Source of the DNA: Eonycteris spelaea
Taxonomy: Eukaryota > Chordata > Mammalia > Chiroptera > Pteropodidae
Assembly (NCBI GenBank): GCA_003508835.1
Contig: PUFA01000574.1
Location: forward strand, 1 to 64,000
DNA: 64,000 nucleotides
Direction: 5' to 3'
The position numbers and the translations under genes were made by a program. Of the stretch, positions 48,191-60,219 are shown in pieces. Numbering within the stretch: the first letter of the stretch is position 1; the number at the start of each line of letters is the position of its first letter. The notes beneath the pieces are model-generated. The model was not told the origin of the DNA. It was given only the letters and a program-made list of their open reading frames with translations, and made no database searches.

Positions 48191-49460
48191 TCCAACTCTT
48201 GCTTTCTTTATTTGCATTTGACTGGTATATTTTTGCCCTTGTATTTTTAACCTTTCTGAATCAATTTGTTTTAGTTGGCTGTCTTGAATACAGCATTTGG
48301 GTTTTACTCAGTGATCCAATGGAAAATGTTTTTCTTTAAATAGGTGAGCAAAGACCATTTATATTTATTGATACAAAAAATGTTTTGGTGTTAACATAAT
48401 AATTTTATTTTAAGTTGTTTTTTTTAGCTATATGTTCATGTATTAGAAGCACTTTAATGTCTAGTCTGTTTTGTTTGATTATTTTTAGTTATTCTAACAT
48501 TTAGAAAAGTTTATATTTTGGTCTAGTGATTAATTTTAGGTATCTTATTTATTACTTTTTTCTAGTTCTTTATTGTTACTGTAAAGAAATAGTGTTGATT
48601 TTTGTAAGTTGATTTTGTACCTGGCAACCTTGCTGAACTCTTCCTAATTCTAATAGTATATCTGTTGAATCTGTTGGTTTTATCTCTTCTTTTCCGATCC
48701 TTACACTTCTCATTTCTTTTTCTCCCTTTATAGTACTCACCAAGACTTCTAGTTCTATGTTAAACAGTAGTTACTGAAAGTAAGTATCTAGTTTTATTCT
48801 CACATTTCAAGAAAAAGCTTAAGTTTCTCCATTTAGTATGAAATATGGCTGTAAGGTTTAGGTATATAACCTTCACCAAGTTATGAAATTTGCCTTCTAT
48901 TCCTAGTTTGCTAAGAGTTTTTACTTTAGGCATGTAACATACTTTTTCTACATTAATTGAGATAATCATGTGATTATTCTCCTTTAACCTATTAATGTGG
49001 TAAATTACAGTGATTAAGTTGATAGGTTTTCTGTGTTCAAATTTCTCCTTCCAGTCTTGCAATGAACTGCTTTTGGCTGTGATGTATTTTTAATATACTG
49101 TTGAATTTGACTAGCTAAAATTTTATTTAAGATTTGTGCATCTTTATTAGTAAGTGAAACAAGCCTATAATTTTCTTTTCTTTCATTATCTTTATCTGGT
49201 TTTAGAATCAGGATTTGAAGATTATACTAGACTAATAAAATTAGCTGGGCAGCTGTCACTCCTTTTCTAATTTCTGCAATAACTTGTATAAGAAGAAAAG
49301 TAACTCTTTCTTGAGAGTCTGGCAAGATACACCTGTAAACCCATCTGGGCCTGCATTTGGGGTAAAGCAAGGTCCTTGCATACCATTTTAATTTCATTAA
49401 TATTTAATAGTCTATTCAAGTTCTCTACTTCTTCCAATACCTTTTTTGCCATTTTATATT
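48191..49460 (-). mobile_element. Decayed LINE-1, reverse (reverse-transcriptase part)
   Basis: Reverse reading gives ISINVEK and VIYHINRLKENNHMI near 48.95-49.0 kb, typical of the L1 RT region. A second piece lies at 49.1-49.45 kb. Inactive. Confidence 0.75.
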
Positions 49461-50410
49461 TTTCAAGGAAAAAAATTTACTTGGACATTCCAATGATTTC
49501 TGTCTAGTACCTGACAGTCAGGTTTCTGGCTTAAGTACCTGGTGGTGCCTGCACAGAGGGTGGGGAGTGCAGGAGGAGCAGCATGTCTGTTATTTGGGGG
49601 CCAGAAGGAGTTTAGCTACCTTAGCACTTCCAGAAAATCAATGGCTATGTGTGATTCTCTGTTGCTTTGGATATTTGTGATTGTATATGAATGTGCACAG
49701 TTCTATAAATGTGTGTTTATACATGATGCCCTGGTGTGTTTCTGTTTATATGAAAATATCAGACTGAAAAAAACCAGTTTTTCAAAGGGAAATCAGCTGG
49801 ATGATTCTCTGTGTAGCTATTTTTCTGTATCTGTTTGCATGGGTCCCTTAGTTGTGAGGGGATAATTTCATGGTTCTCTCAATGTACCTATGTATGTCTA
49901 TGTCTCTGCCTGTGGGTGATTCATTCTGTGTGCTTTTCCATGTCTCAGAGTATCTGAAACTCTGAGGGTTTGTGATTCTCTGTGTATCTTTATGTGTTTG
50001 CACATGTCTGTGTCTCTAAGGGCAGGGGATTCTGTATGCATCTCTGTGTTTCACTGTAGAAATATATGCATAGAGCACACATGCTACGTGGCAAGTTCAG
50101 ACTCTGCAAGTCTGGAAGACACATTACAACAGGAAATGCTCTGGATTCCAGCTTCCGGATGGAATTTCACTCAGAAAAATACCCCTTCCTGGTCTCCCAA
50201 TAACTGCAGCATTCTTTGTCTTTTTTTCAGGAGGCTGAGTTGAGGGGGTTTATGCTAACCTTGACCTCAGAGGCTACATCTTTCAGGAGGATTTGGCAGA
50301 GCCATGAAATTCCACACCCTGCCACTCGCCTCTTGCCAGGCCCACTTCTTCCTCCTAAACCCTTTTATAGCTCCATATTATCTACCAGACCAATTTCAAT
50401 CTAAATTGTC
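49461..50410. other. Intergenic sequence with a CT/GT-rich low-complexity tract
   Basis: About 49.87-50.06 kb is made of phrases such as tctctgtgtatctttatgtg. The rest is unique with no gene that I can support. Confidence 0.5.
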
Positions 50411-51930
50411 CAGAGAGGCCAAAGGAAAACAGAGGGAGATGAGGACAAAGAAACAGAATAAGATTTTTCAAAGGAAATAGATAAATAAAGATAGCTATGG
50501 GAACAGAGTAACAGATAGAAAAATAAGAACAGGAGATAAAGACAAAGAGACAGAGACAAAGAAACAGGGCCTGAAAGGTGGGAATAGATAGTCAGAAATA
50601 AGGAGAGAGAAACAAGGATAAGGACAGAGAACTATACAGAGAGATGGAGTGGGCAGCATGGAGAAAGAGGGACTGACAGAAATAAGGCAAGAATATTGGG
50701 AGAGGGAGGGGGGATGGAGAAAGAGAGAGATAGATAAGATAGGGACAGAGATGGAGAGATTGGGGTCAGAGAGACAACTACATAAAAAAAATGACAGAGA
50801 GAGACACAGAGATTATCATAGCCAGATAGATAGGGAAGGAGTGACTGGGACTAGATAGACAGAAACAGAGATGGCGATGAAGATGCGGAGGAAGAGGTTG
50901 ATGATGTAAAAAGTAACATTTTCGAGCCTTCATTATGTATGAGTGGTTCTACAAGCTGTAAATGTGTTAGTTCATTTAATAATCATAGTGATACTGTAAA
51001 GCAGATACTATTATCAGCCCTATTTTAGGACACTGAGGCACAGCAAGTCAGTAGCACAACTAGGATTGGAATCCAAACTATCTAGTACCAGTGATCATAT
51101 TCTTGACAACTCAGTCAGTGACAGAGATAAAGACAGAGGGTCAGGGAGCCGGGACAAGATAGCAAACAAAACACACAGAGGGACAGAGAGAAGGATACAT
51201 GAGACAGGCACATGAGGCAAGCAACCCAACAAGATGGTAACAGAGATAGAAAAGGAGTGATAGAGAAATGAGACAACCAAATAGGGAAAGAGGGGCAAGG
51301 AAACCAACATGGGTGTGTATGTGTGAAAGAGAGACATAAACAGAGACAAAGCATGTAAATGTTAGGGAGCAGGAGGGAAAGATGAAGACAGATTGGAACA
51401 GAAAGGTGAGAATAGAGAAAAGGAACAGAGACCAATGAATGCAGCAACACAAGTAGAAAAATGAGGGCTGGGAGACAGCCAGAGAGAAGAGAAATAGGGA
51501 TAGAGTGATGGAGACACAAGGGCAGACAGAAAAGAGACCAAGGAGCCAAAGAAAATTTAAAGAGAAACAAATGACAGAAATTCTGGAACACACAGACATT
51601 CAGAAACAAATGAGGTAGAGTAATGTGAAGACAGAGACACAGACCAAGATGAGAACCATAAGTTAGATGGGGACAGGATGGAGACAAGGTAACCGCCCCC
51701 CTCCAAACAGACAACATAGTGAGAGTGACAGCAAGAACAAGAAGGGGGAAGAGATTGAGGGAGAATATTATAGACAGGAAATGAGAAACTACACCAGAGA
51801 AATGTAAACAGAAAAGAGAAAGCAAAATAGATACAGAGATGGATGGATGAATACCTAAGAGGTGGTGACAGTGGTGGTGAACTGGAGGAAAAGATGGTGA
51901 AAAAAAAATAAGGATGAGAAATAGAGACAA
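50410..51930 (+). repeat. GA-rich degenerate low-complexity block
   Basis: About 1.5 kb of purine-rich plus strand (agacaaagagacagagacaa, gagatagataagatagggac), interrupted by a MIR at 50.92-51.08 kb. The complement gives a 271-codon Ser/Leu/Phe-rich open frame (51115-51930) that is a composition artefact. Confidence 0.75.
50915..51085 (-). repeat. MIR fragment, reverse
   Basis: gagccttcattatgtatgag, gttcatttaataatcatagt, cactgaggcacagcaagtca. Confidence 0.7.
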
Positions 51931-51959
51931 AGGATGAAGTCATTTTGATATATCAGGGT

Positions 51960-52245
51960 TACACTGGGCTGTGTGGTGCTCACTAGACTATGAGTTCAGG
52001 AAGCCAGAGCCTGGGCCTTTGTCATTCATTACTGTATCCTACACCAACAATATAGTCCCAAACTCATGGAAAGTTATTGTTTATTAAACATTGGGTATCG
52101 GGGACTGTGCATGCATTGCATGGATTATGTCATTGAATCCTCACAATTCTGATCTAGTGAGTATTATTAGGATCATTCCCAGTTTACAGATGGGGAATCC
52201 GAGACCACCTGATGAGAAACTTGCCCAAGGTCAAACAGAACACCT
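51960..52245. repeat. L2 3' end followed by a reverse MIR fragment
   Basis: ctagactatgagttcaggaa starts an L2-like 3' end. From 52.09 kb, gtgcatgcattgcatggatt and cagatggggaatccgagacc are a reverse MIR. Confidence 0.6.
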
Positions 52246-53130
52246 ACATATAAAGCCCCAGCCTGGACCAATGGTGAGAATATACCATGAACCAAAGATT
52301 AGGATGCATCCTATTCTGTCTGTGCACCTGAGGCACAAAATACCAAATTCCAGTTTGTCTGACTCCCAGGCCTACATGTTTGACCACCATCCCACATTGC
52401 TCCAGTGAAGGTTTGCTGACAGATTGATGGAGGACTGCTGAGCCACGATAAGTATATCCTGACTCCTTACCCTCTGGAGCTCCCTCCATCTGGTGAAAGA
52501 AGCTGACCTGACTAGCTCAGGTGAGATTTTCCCAAATTAGATAACAGTCTTAAAAATGTACATTATTGTGAAGCTGAAACTGTATTCTAAATATCAGTAG
52601 TAAAAAACAAGTTTCTGTCAACCATGCTATTAATAAAGTTTAAGAAATAAGATTGATTAATATTTCTATTCTCTCTATAGGAAAATGACCTTACCTCATG
52701 CTTCAGTGACAAAATAGAAGCCATCAGACATTGAGAATTGTTACAAGCCTGTAATCATCCCACCACTGGATCTCTAAACCTCTCAATGTCTGCGTTTATC
52801 CTTGCCTTCTTCCTTCCTGTTACAATGAGGGGCCCAGTGCCCAGATCCCAGCCCCTCCTTTTCCTTTCATTATTCCATTTCTCTTCTGTGTCTTCATTCT
52901 CTCCCTCTCTACTGGATTGTTCTCAGCAGCAAACGAGCGTAGTCTAGTATCTCTCATCTTTAAAAAAATCATTCTTTGACTGTCGTCCTACCATCACCTT
53001 ATCTCTCTGAGCTCTGTGCCAAGTTTCTCAAGGGAATTGCCTCCACACCTAGCTGCACTTCTGTGGAATGGGGGGAAGTGTTCTGTTCCCTCTCACTTCA
53101 GGAAGAGTCCTATAACAAGCGACCTTCCCA
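52246..53130. other. Intergenic sequence, nothing firm
   Basis: Weak L2-like text near 52.7-53.1 kb (ccagatcccagcccctcctt, gaattgcctccacacctagc). No gene. Confidence 0.4.
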
Positions 53131-53139
53131 GCAGCGCTC

Positions 53140-54230
53140 TATCCAATTATTCCTGTTTTATAAATCAATTTTATTTCTTTTTCGTGCTATACATTGTAAA
53201 TTTAAAAAAATACACATATGTACAGTTTGAATAAATAAAAAATAACCTGTGTGCCCATCATCCAGCTGCAAAAAAAGATCATTTCCAAAAGGCACACACC
53301 CACCCACCCCATGTAGCTCTCCCAAGTCACATCTCCTGCCCCTCCCTGAGGTAACTACCATCCCGAATTTTTCATTTTTTTTCTTACTCTTCTCTGGTTT
53401 TATAACATACGACTACATCCATATATTGTGTGATTTTGCATATTTTTCACCTTTATATAAACATTTATGACTTTTTTGAATCAGTATTCGGTTTCCTGAG
53501 TTTCATCATGTTGATACATGTAGCTAGAGTTCATTCATTTATTATTTTCATATAGTATTCCATTATATGAACATGTCTCAATTTATTCATCCCATACTCT
53601 TATTTTCATTTCTTGCTATTACAAACAGGCTTTGGTGAACATTCTTGTACACATGTGCAAGGATTTCTCTAAAGAGCAATTATCAGAATTTTTGGTCTCA
53701 GAACTTCCTTTAAGGACATTCTTAAAAATCATTGCAGACCCCAAAGAATTTGGTGTATATGGAGTATATCAGTTGATACCTGCTGTATGAGAAATGAAAA
53801 CTGAGAAAACTTAAATATATTAATTGTAAATAAAATAATAAATCATTATATTTAACACAAATAATATGTTTATGAAAAATATATTTTCTAAAAATAGAAT
53901 TTAGTGAGAAGAGCGGCACTGCTTTACATTTTTACAAATCTCCTTACTGTCTGGCTTAATAGAAGACAGCTGGATTCTCATACCTGCTTCTGCATTCAGT
54001 ATGTTGTGATAGCACATGTCATGTAGCCTGTGGAAAACTCCACTCTATATTCTTGAGAAAATGAGAGTAAAGAAACAAATAATATCTTACTAGTATTATG
54101 GTTTTGGCTCCCCCACCCCTGGATCCCTAGACCATGCTGTGAGAACCACTGCTCTGGGATATATACCTATAATTTCTGGGTCATAGAGTATGCACATCAT
54201 TCAGCTTTACTAGAAAATGTCCAACCTTCT
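53140..54230 (-). mobile_element. Old L1-type fragments, reverse, with a degraded MER-like piece
   Basis: tgtgcccatcatccagctgc, taactaccatcccgaatttt, tccattatatgaacatgtct, gaacattcttgtacacatgt: the usual reverse L1M block order. 53.69-54.17 kb is less clear (ctgtgagaaccactgctctg). Confidence 0.55.
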
Positions 54231-54234
54231 CTCA

Positions 54235-55765
54235 AGTGGTCGTATCAATTTACACTTCCACTAATGGTGCATCCATTCACTCGTCATTAATTCTGATGTT
54301 TACCCCCACCACTCCTCTAAAACCTCCAAAGGTCACTACCGATATCCATATTACCATATCTAATGGACCCTTTTTAATCCTCATCTTAGTCAACTTCTCA
54401 GGACTCTTGAAACATCACCAACAGTCCCACTATATCCTATCTCTTTACCTCTTTCTCAGTCTCTTTGCCATCTCCTGCTCCTTCACTCAACCTCTAAAGT
54501 TTGATTTCCTTGGAGCTCAGTCAAGGATTCTCTTTCTTTCTCTTTGCTCTGTTTCAGACCTCTCATGGCTTTCAATGCCATCTCTATACGGACAATGTTC
54601 ATTTATATCTGAAACCCAGACCTCCCCCTAGGATGTTATTCCATGCTTGGCTTGACTTCTCCACTTGGCTATCTCAAACAACATGTATTAATAAACTCTT
54701 GATCTTTCCCAGAAAACCTGTTCCTTTTCTGTCTTCCTCATCTCAATAAATGACCTGGCCCCACATCACCAGAATTTGGGAGGCATCCTTGATTCCTCCA
54801 TCCTCTTCCTCACCCAAGCCACACACCAAGCCCTTTCAATTCTAAATATCTCTCAAATCTGTCTCTCTCCATCTCCCCTGCCACCCACCTTTAGTCCACT
54901 CACCCATCTCTCCATTGCAGTAGGTTCCTAATCTTGTCCACCTCCAGTCCAATCCACAGCAAACAAAGTAATCTTTTTTAAACATTAACTATACCATATC
55001 AATCTCCAGCTTAAAACCTTTCAATGTAGTGTATCTCAGCATTTGAGGTATGTGTGTTATCTATAAAAGAGATACTATTTCATGATCCAGTTCATATGAT
55101 ACAAATTGAACCAAAAGTTTCATGAAACATTCTTACCCTTCCTACTTGAGCTTATGATACATTCTGATATTTTCTATTCTTTTTTCAAGTTGATTTCAGT
55201 ACCTTCTGCAGTTTGACCCTCTTTTAAAAGCACTGCTTCAATACTTTTCCATTGCTTATAGAATAAGACCCATTCTCCTTACCATGGCCTATAAAGCCCG
55301 ATATCATCTGGCTCCTGCCTACCTCTTCGACCTCATATCCCACCCCTTTTGCCCTCAGTTCTCTATGCTCCAGCCACACTGACCTTCCTGCAGTTCCTAC
55401 ATATACCATTTCCTTTTCTCTCCAGGATTTTCCCATTTGCTGTGTCCTCTGCCTTTACTCAACATCTGCTAACTCCCACCCCTTCATGTCTCAGCTTAAA
55501 TATCAGGTCTTTCCTGACCCTTCAAGCTAAGTTACCCCCACCCATTATTGTCTTTCCTATCATCCAGTTCCCTCCCTTTGCAGCCTTATCATAATTTGTA
55601 ATTATGTGTTTACGTATTGTAATTATGTGTGTTTACTTCATGGTCCTCTCCAGCACCAGACTGTAAACTCTGAGGGCTCAATTTGTTCACCACAGTCTCA
55701 TTCATGTCTGTCTGTATTGTTCAATACTGCGTAACTAGTGCATTACATGGTTCCTGGGCCATAGT
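54235..55765 (+). mobile_element. LINE-2 (L2) element, about 1.5 kb
   Basis: Plus-strand L2 text: gctttcaatgccatctctat, acccagacctcccccta, ttgattcctccatcctcttc, aaagcccgatatcatctggc, ctccagccacactgaccttc, ttcatgtctcagcttaaata. It ends near ggttcctgggccatagtgta. An AT-rich insertion of unknown type lies at about 55.03-55.23 kb. Confidence 0.8.
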
Positions 55766-55794
55766 GTATGCTCAAAAGACATTTATCAAGTGAG

Positions 55795-57130
55795 TGGAGA
55801 TCTGAAGAACAAAGTGGAGTTAGGGAGATGTGGAGAGAGTTTCACACAGAGGCAACAGCATATGCAAAAATTTGGAGGCTAGAGAGACTAACAAACCGTC
55901 TAAGAATTTCAGCTTTGACTTATGGAGTCTGGACAGGCTGGCAGGGGCCAGATCATGCAGGGCCTAACTTAACCTGCCCTCTTGAGGAAGGTAGGTTTTC
56001 TTTTGAGCCAATGGGATTCATTGAAAGGTCCTAAACATGAGAGTGATATAATTTGCTTTACCTTTTCAAAATCTCACACTGCCTACAGTATAGAGAATAG
56101 ATTCCAGGGAACAAGACTGAAATAAGAAGGCTGTGACAGTTCTGCAGGTTAGAACTGATGCTGGCCTAGATTAGGGCAGTGGCAACAGAAATGAAGAGAC
56201 TACATAAATTTGAGAGATATTTCAGGAGGTAAAAATAACAGGACGAGGTGATTGCACGGGGGTGGAAGAGACAGAAGAGTTGGGTATAGCTCAGGTTTCT
56301 GCTTTGAGTAGGGTTAGTCACTAAGGTAAAGTACAAAGAAGGACAAACAGATTGAAATGAGGATGCCCTGAGTTGGGGAGAAGCTGAAGTTTGGGGTGTC
56401 TCTGAGATATTCAGGTAGAGCTGTTTAGTAACCAGTTGAATGCATAGGTCAGGAGAGATATCAGGGAGTCATCAGCAAAGAGATGGAGACATAGGAGTGA
56501 CTATGATAATCAAAAGAAAGAGTGTGGAGAGGGAAGACAAGAGAGATCAAAGCCCTAAAGAGCATCAAGACTTAAGGATTGGACAAAAAGAGCCTGGAAA
56601 GTAAAAAAATTACCAAGAAAGTGGGAGAAAAAAGAGTAGTGTGGTGTCACGGAAGTGGCCTGAGGAGGAGGAGGAGGTGGTTGCCAGTATCAAATGCTAC
56701 CAAGAAGTCAAGTAGGATTACTTCTGAAAAGATTCTGTTGGATCTAGTGACACAGGCCATGGCGGACCTTGATGAGATAGCACTATCAGGCAAATAGTGG
56801 AGGCAGATTGAAGTGGGTTGAAAGTTGGAAAATTAAGACAGTGAAGTGTAGGTGACTCTTTTGAGAAGTTTATAGAAAGGAGAAGAGCGGGAGGTGGTTG
56901 GAGAGGGAGACTTTTTGGTAATTGTTACTTTGTTTTAAGATGGAAGAGACCAGAGTATGTTTAGATGCTGATGGGAAGGAGCAAGGGATGGACTCTGTAG
57001 GGTTGGTGGAAAGAAGTCAGCTATACTTTAGGGATTTCTGTTTCCTCTGTGAACTAGGAGGTGGGGTCATCTGCTGAGGGTTAGGAGGCAGATGGAGAAG
57101 TTGGGCCTGTGAGGAGAGGGGGGTTTGAAA
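55795..57130 (+). repeat. Ancient mammalian interspersed repeat (family not named)
   Basis: Text such as ggcaggggccagatcatgca, gggcctaacttaacc, atgagagtgatataatttgc and tcatcagcaaagagatggag follows a widely shared mammalian repeat order. A second copy lies at 62.65-63.18 kb. I recognise the pattern but not the family name. Confidence 0.55.
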
Positions 57131-58287
57131 TGGCTGCTGTGGAACATGGGAGAGAGAGAGAGCGAGCGAGTGTTGTCGGTCAGCACTGAGGCCTGGCAGA
57201 AGCTGGGGACCATGAGTTTATAGTGGCACAAATCTGTGAGGTTGGGACAGTTTTCTCCAGTAATGTTTAGCTACCTGAGCGCAGGCATGGAAAAGGCAGA
57301 CAGTTGGACTGATCCAGGGTTGAGATGTTTCCAGGTGTATGCGACAGTCCTGTGAACTGAGGCTGTTGACAAGAGAGTGGTCAGGTAAAAGAACGTAAGT
57401 AAGATCTGGTCTGAGCAGAGTGAAGAGTATCAAAGACGAGCCCTAGGGAAACTCTGGAACATGTGGAAAGGCTTCTGGAAAAGAGATTGAAGGGCAAGTG
57501 GAGGGGAGAAGACCTGAGATGGGACAGAAGGCAGAGTTGAGGGGTTGAACCCGGAATCTTGCCTGTGTGGGACCAAGAAAGGATGGGGAAGGCAGGCTGA
57601 GGGAATTTTCAAGGGAAGGAGGGCCTTGAGGGCGGTCACAGCGAGAGGTGAGGCGGGACCGATTGAGGGGGTGTGGCCAAGCGCCAATCCCGGGCGAAGG
57701 GGCGGGGCCCGGATTACTGGGTTCCAACGCCGCTGTGCCTGCGGCTGCCTCAGCGACGGCTCCCGCCTCCCCACCCCCCTGCGCTGGGCTCCTTCCCGCC
57801 CGCGGTCGCGGAGACCCAGGCCGAGGCTCCGGAGGACGGCGGAGCTGGGCTCAGACCGCTCCTCTGACCTCGCTGCTGGAGCATCGTCTGGAGGGATTGG
57901 CCGGGGGGAGGGGGGTGAGCCCCGCAACCCAGGCGCGCCGCGCACACGCGCGCCCCCCGCCACAGCCGTCCTCTCCTCCCTCCCTCCCTACCCTCCCCTC
58001 CCCTGACCTCCCCTCCGCCCCCCAGCTGCCGCTGGGGCGGGAGGAAGAACCCTTTCCGACCAGCCAGAGGAGCCCAGGTCGATTCCCATTCGGGGAGAAA
58101 GAAGAAACCCGGCGCTCCAAAAAGATCGACCGCTCGCCCCGGGGCCTCCGAGGTGGCTCGCTGCCTTCGGAAGAGCCCGCACCCAGCTCAGCCCCCGATC
58201 CTCACCCGGCCGCTGCCGCATAGACAGCGCTCCCCAGCGGGCCCCGGCCCCGCCGAGCCCACTCCCTGCGCGGGGCCCGGGCCGGCG

Positions 58288-58398
58288 ATGCCTGGCACGG
58301 CAGCGGCGGTGGCCGTGGCTGCTGCTGGTACTGCCACTGCTGCCACAGCTGCTGGCCCGGGCCCGGGCCGGGGGCTCGAGGCTCCGCAGTGGGGCTGA
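58288..58398 (+). other. Upstream ORF in the FGD1 5' UTR
   Basis: ATG at 58288-58290, 36 codons, TGA at 58396-58398, ending 127 nt before the FGD1 ATG. It encodes an Ala/Thr/Gly-rich peptide ([10 protein letters not shown] start) with no family features. It could lower FGD1 translation. Coding significance of the peptide itself is doubtful. Confidence 0.45.
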
Positions 58399-58525
58399 GT
58401 CCGCAGCCCCGCCCCCCGAGCCTGAAGCCGCTGCTCCGCCGGGCGCCGGGCCTCCTCCGCCCGCGCCTCCGCCCCAGGAGCTGGAGCCAAGCGGGGAGCC
58501 CGGGCCCCGCGCCCAGGCCCGGGCC

Positions 58526-58831
58526 ATGCATGGCCACCGAGTCCCGGGGGTCGCCGGGCCTTCTGAACCCGAACAACCGACCGCGAACCCCCCCGGCGTC
58601 GCTCCACCAGCCTGCGCCGACTCGGACCCTGGAGTCTCGGATTCCGGACCGTCAGTGCCCAGGGGCTTAGGCTCGACTCTCGGCGGCCCCCGGATCCCCA
58701 GTTTGCCGGACCCTCGGACGCCAGCCTGGGCTCTGCTCCAGGCCCCCGGGTCTTGCCCTGCGGCCCCAGTCCACAGCACCACCGGGCCCTGCGCTTCTCC
58801 TACCACCTGGAGGGCTCGCAGCCCAGGCCTG
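58526..58831 (+). CDS. FGD1: FGD1 exon 1 (N-terminal part; gene continues beyond window), with a 1-nt deletion
   Basis: FGD1 is a CDC42-specific guanine-nucleotide exchange factor (proline-rich N-terminus, DH, PH, FYVE, PH) mutated in human Aarskog-Scott syndrome. Exon 1 starts [20 protein letters not shown], then [14 protein letters not shown], close to the human start. Up to GSTLGGP the frame is that of the ATG. From there the match ([20 protein letters not shown], then [20 protein letters not shown], then GSQPRPG) is in the next frame: GGCCCCCGGATCC lacks one base near 58691-58692. Donor CCTG|gtaagt at 58831/58832, phase 1. Observed 306 nt; 307 needed. DH, PH and FYVE domains are in later exons outside the window. 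Confidence 0.93.
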
Positions 58832-59204
58832 GTAAGTGATCGAGAGAGCATGGGAGCCCGGCCACGGGCCTGGTACTGGGAGGGGTTCTTGTTCTCGGGC
58901 TCCTAAGCTCCACCTCGGGGCCGGTCTGCTCACCAAGCCCGTCGAGTCTTCTCAACCCCCAACCCCTTCCCTCCCTCCTCGGCCTTCCTCCATTCCTTTC
59001 AACCTCTGTCCCCCGACTCCTCTCTGTTCCCCGACTCCTCTATGTCCCCTGTGCCCCTTCAACCCCTCCATCCCCATTCTCTTCTTTCTGCTGAGGCTAA
59101 TGGGAGAGGGAGAAGTCCAAAAAAAAGGGGCAGGATTGCAAGGCAGTAAAGAGGATTTGGTTGGGGTACCGGGGTTTATTTAGGGGAATAGGAGAAAAGG
59201 AGCC

Positions 59205-59420
59205 TCCCATTTGCCAAGCGCCTACATTGTGCCAGGCACTGAGCTGGGTGCTTTACGTGGATTCTCACTGCTACTACAGGAGCCTCCTGTGAAGTATAAT
59301 TAGCCTCATTCTGTAGAGGAGGAAACTGAGGCTCAGAGAAGTTAAGCAACTTGCCCAAGGTCACATGGCTAATGTGGAGCCAGGATTCAAAACCAAACCT
59401 ATTTGATTCCAAAGCCTGTG
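59205..59420 (-). repeat. MIR SINE, reverse, well preserved
   Basis: tgtgccaggcactgagctgg, ggaggaaactgaggctcaga, gaagttaagcaacttgccca, aaggtcacatggctaatgtg. Confidence 0.85.
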
Positions 59421-60219
59421 GTCTTTCTGCTCCCCCAAACTGAGGTTGGAGACCATGAAAGTAATGCCAAACCTTCTGCTTATGTGATTTTCTCCTGTAC
59501 TGTTCAGCAGCTCTGGAGTATGAGTGGAAAAAAAAAGAGGGATGGTGGATTGATCCAAGATTGGGCTTTTGCCAGGTGTGTATGGCTGGAGGACAAGGGA
59601 AGGAGAGAATAGAAGGTGCTAATGGGAGAGAAAGGTGGAAGAAATGGGGCTTGGGGTCAAGCTGGAGGGGAGAGCTGGAGGGGCTGGTGGGTAGGGAGAC
59701 AGCAGAAAGGTTAAGGCAGACAGAAGCCAGTTGTAGCAGAGCTGGAGAGCCGCAGGGCTACAGGGTTGTTTGTGAGGAGAAATAGGATGCCTGAACTTGG
59801 ATTTACAAAGGTGGAACAAGTCTAGGTTAGGCCACAGACCACTAACAGTTAGAGGCCTTTGCCCTGCACAGACCTGAGTGTCTGAGGAGTCCAGCAGCCC
59901 CTCCCCTCCATCTGAGGACATCCCCATGTGGACCTGAGGTCAGTAGCCATAGAAGAAAGGCAGTGCATATCTGCTGTGCCTTCCACTGGGCAACACTGAT
60001 AGAGATGTTGAGCCTCTGGAGGGCCCCCAGGGCTCACCTCCCAGGCTCCACAAATATTTGAGACTGTGGCCCAGCACCAGGTAGCAATGGTGAAGCAGGA
60101 TGGACCCCTTGCTGCCCTTATGACCGAGGGCTGGTCATTGAACCTCTGGGAGTTTTCAGGGGCTCCTTCTGTGTGGGCTGGAGACACCCAGCTGACAACA
60201 GGCCTTTAACCCCCTGCCC

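Larger units (their letters stand above)
57640..58910 (+). promoter_or_regulatory. FGD1: FGD1 CpG-island promoter and 5' UTR
   Basis: A dense CpG island of about 1.27 kb. A CCAAT box (57684-57688) and a GC box (ggggcggggc, 57699-57708) precede a likely start of transcription near 57.72-57.78 kb. That would give a long GC-rich 5' UTR of about 750 nt before the ATG at 58526. No TATA box. Confidence 0.65.

Noticed and set aside
51115..51930. 271-codon minus-strand open frame rich in Ser, Leu, Phe and His
   Set aside because: It lies in a GA-rich low-complexity block. The composition excludes stops in that frame. No domain or family feature.
57648..58223. 191-codon plus-strand open frame in the FGD1 leader
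   Set aside because: CpG-island composition artefact; it ends before the recognised FGD1 start and is not in its frame.
57988..58851. 287-codon antisense open frame across FGD1 exon 1
   Set aside because: GC-rich antisense shadow of the CpG island and of a recognised coding exon; Gly/Ala/Pro/Arg-rich without family features.
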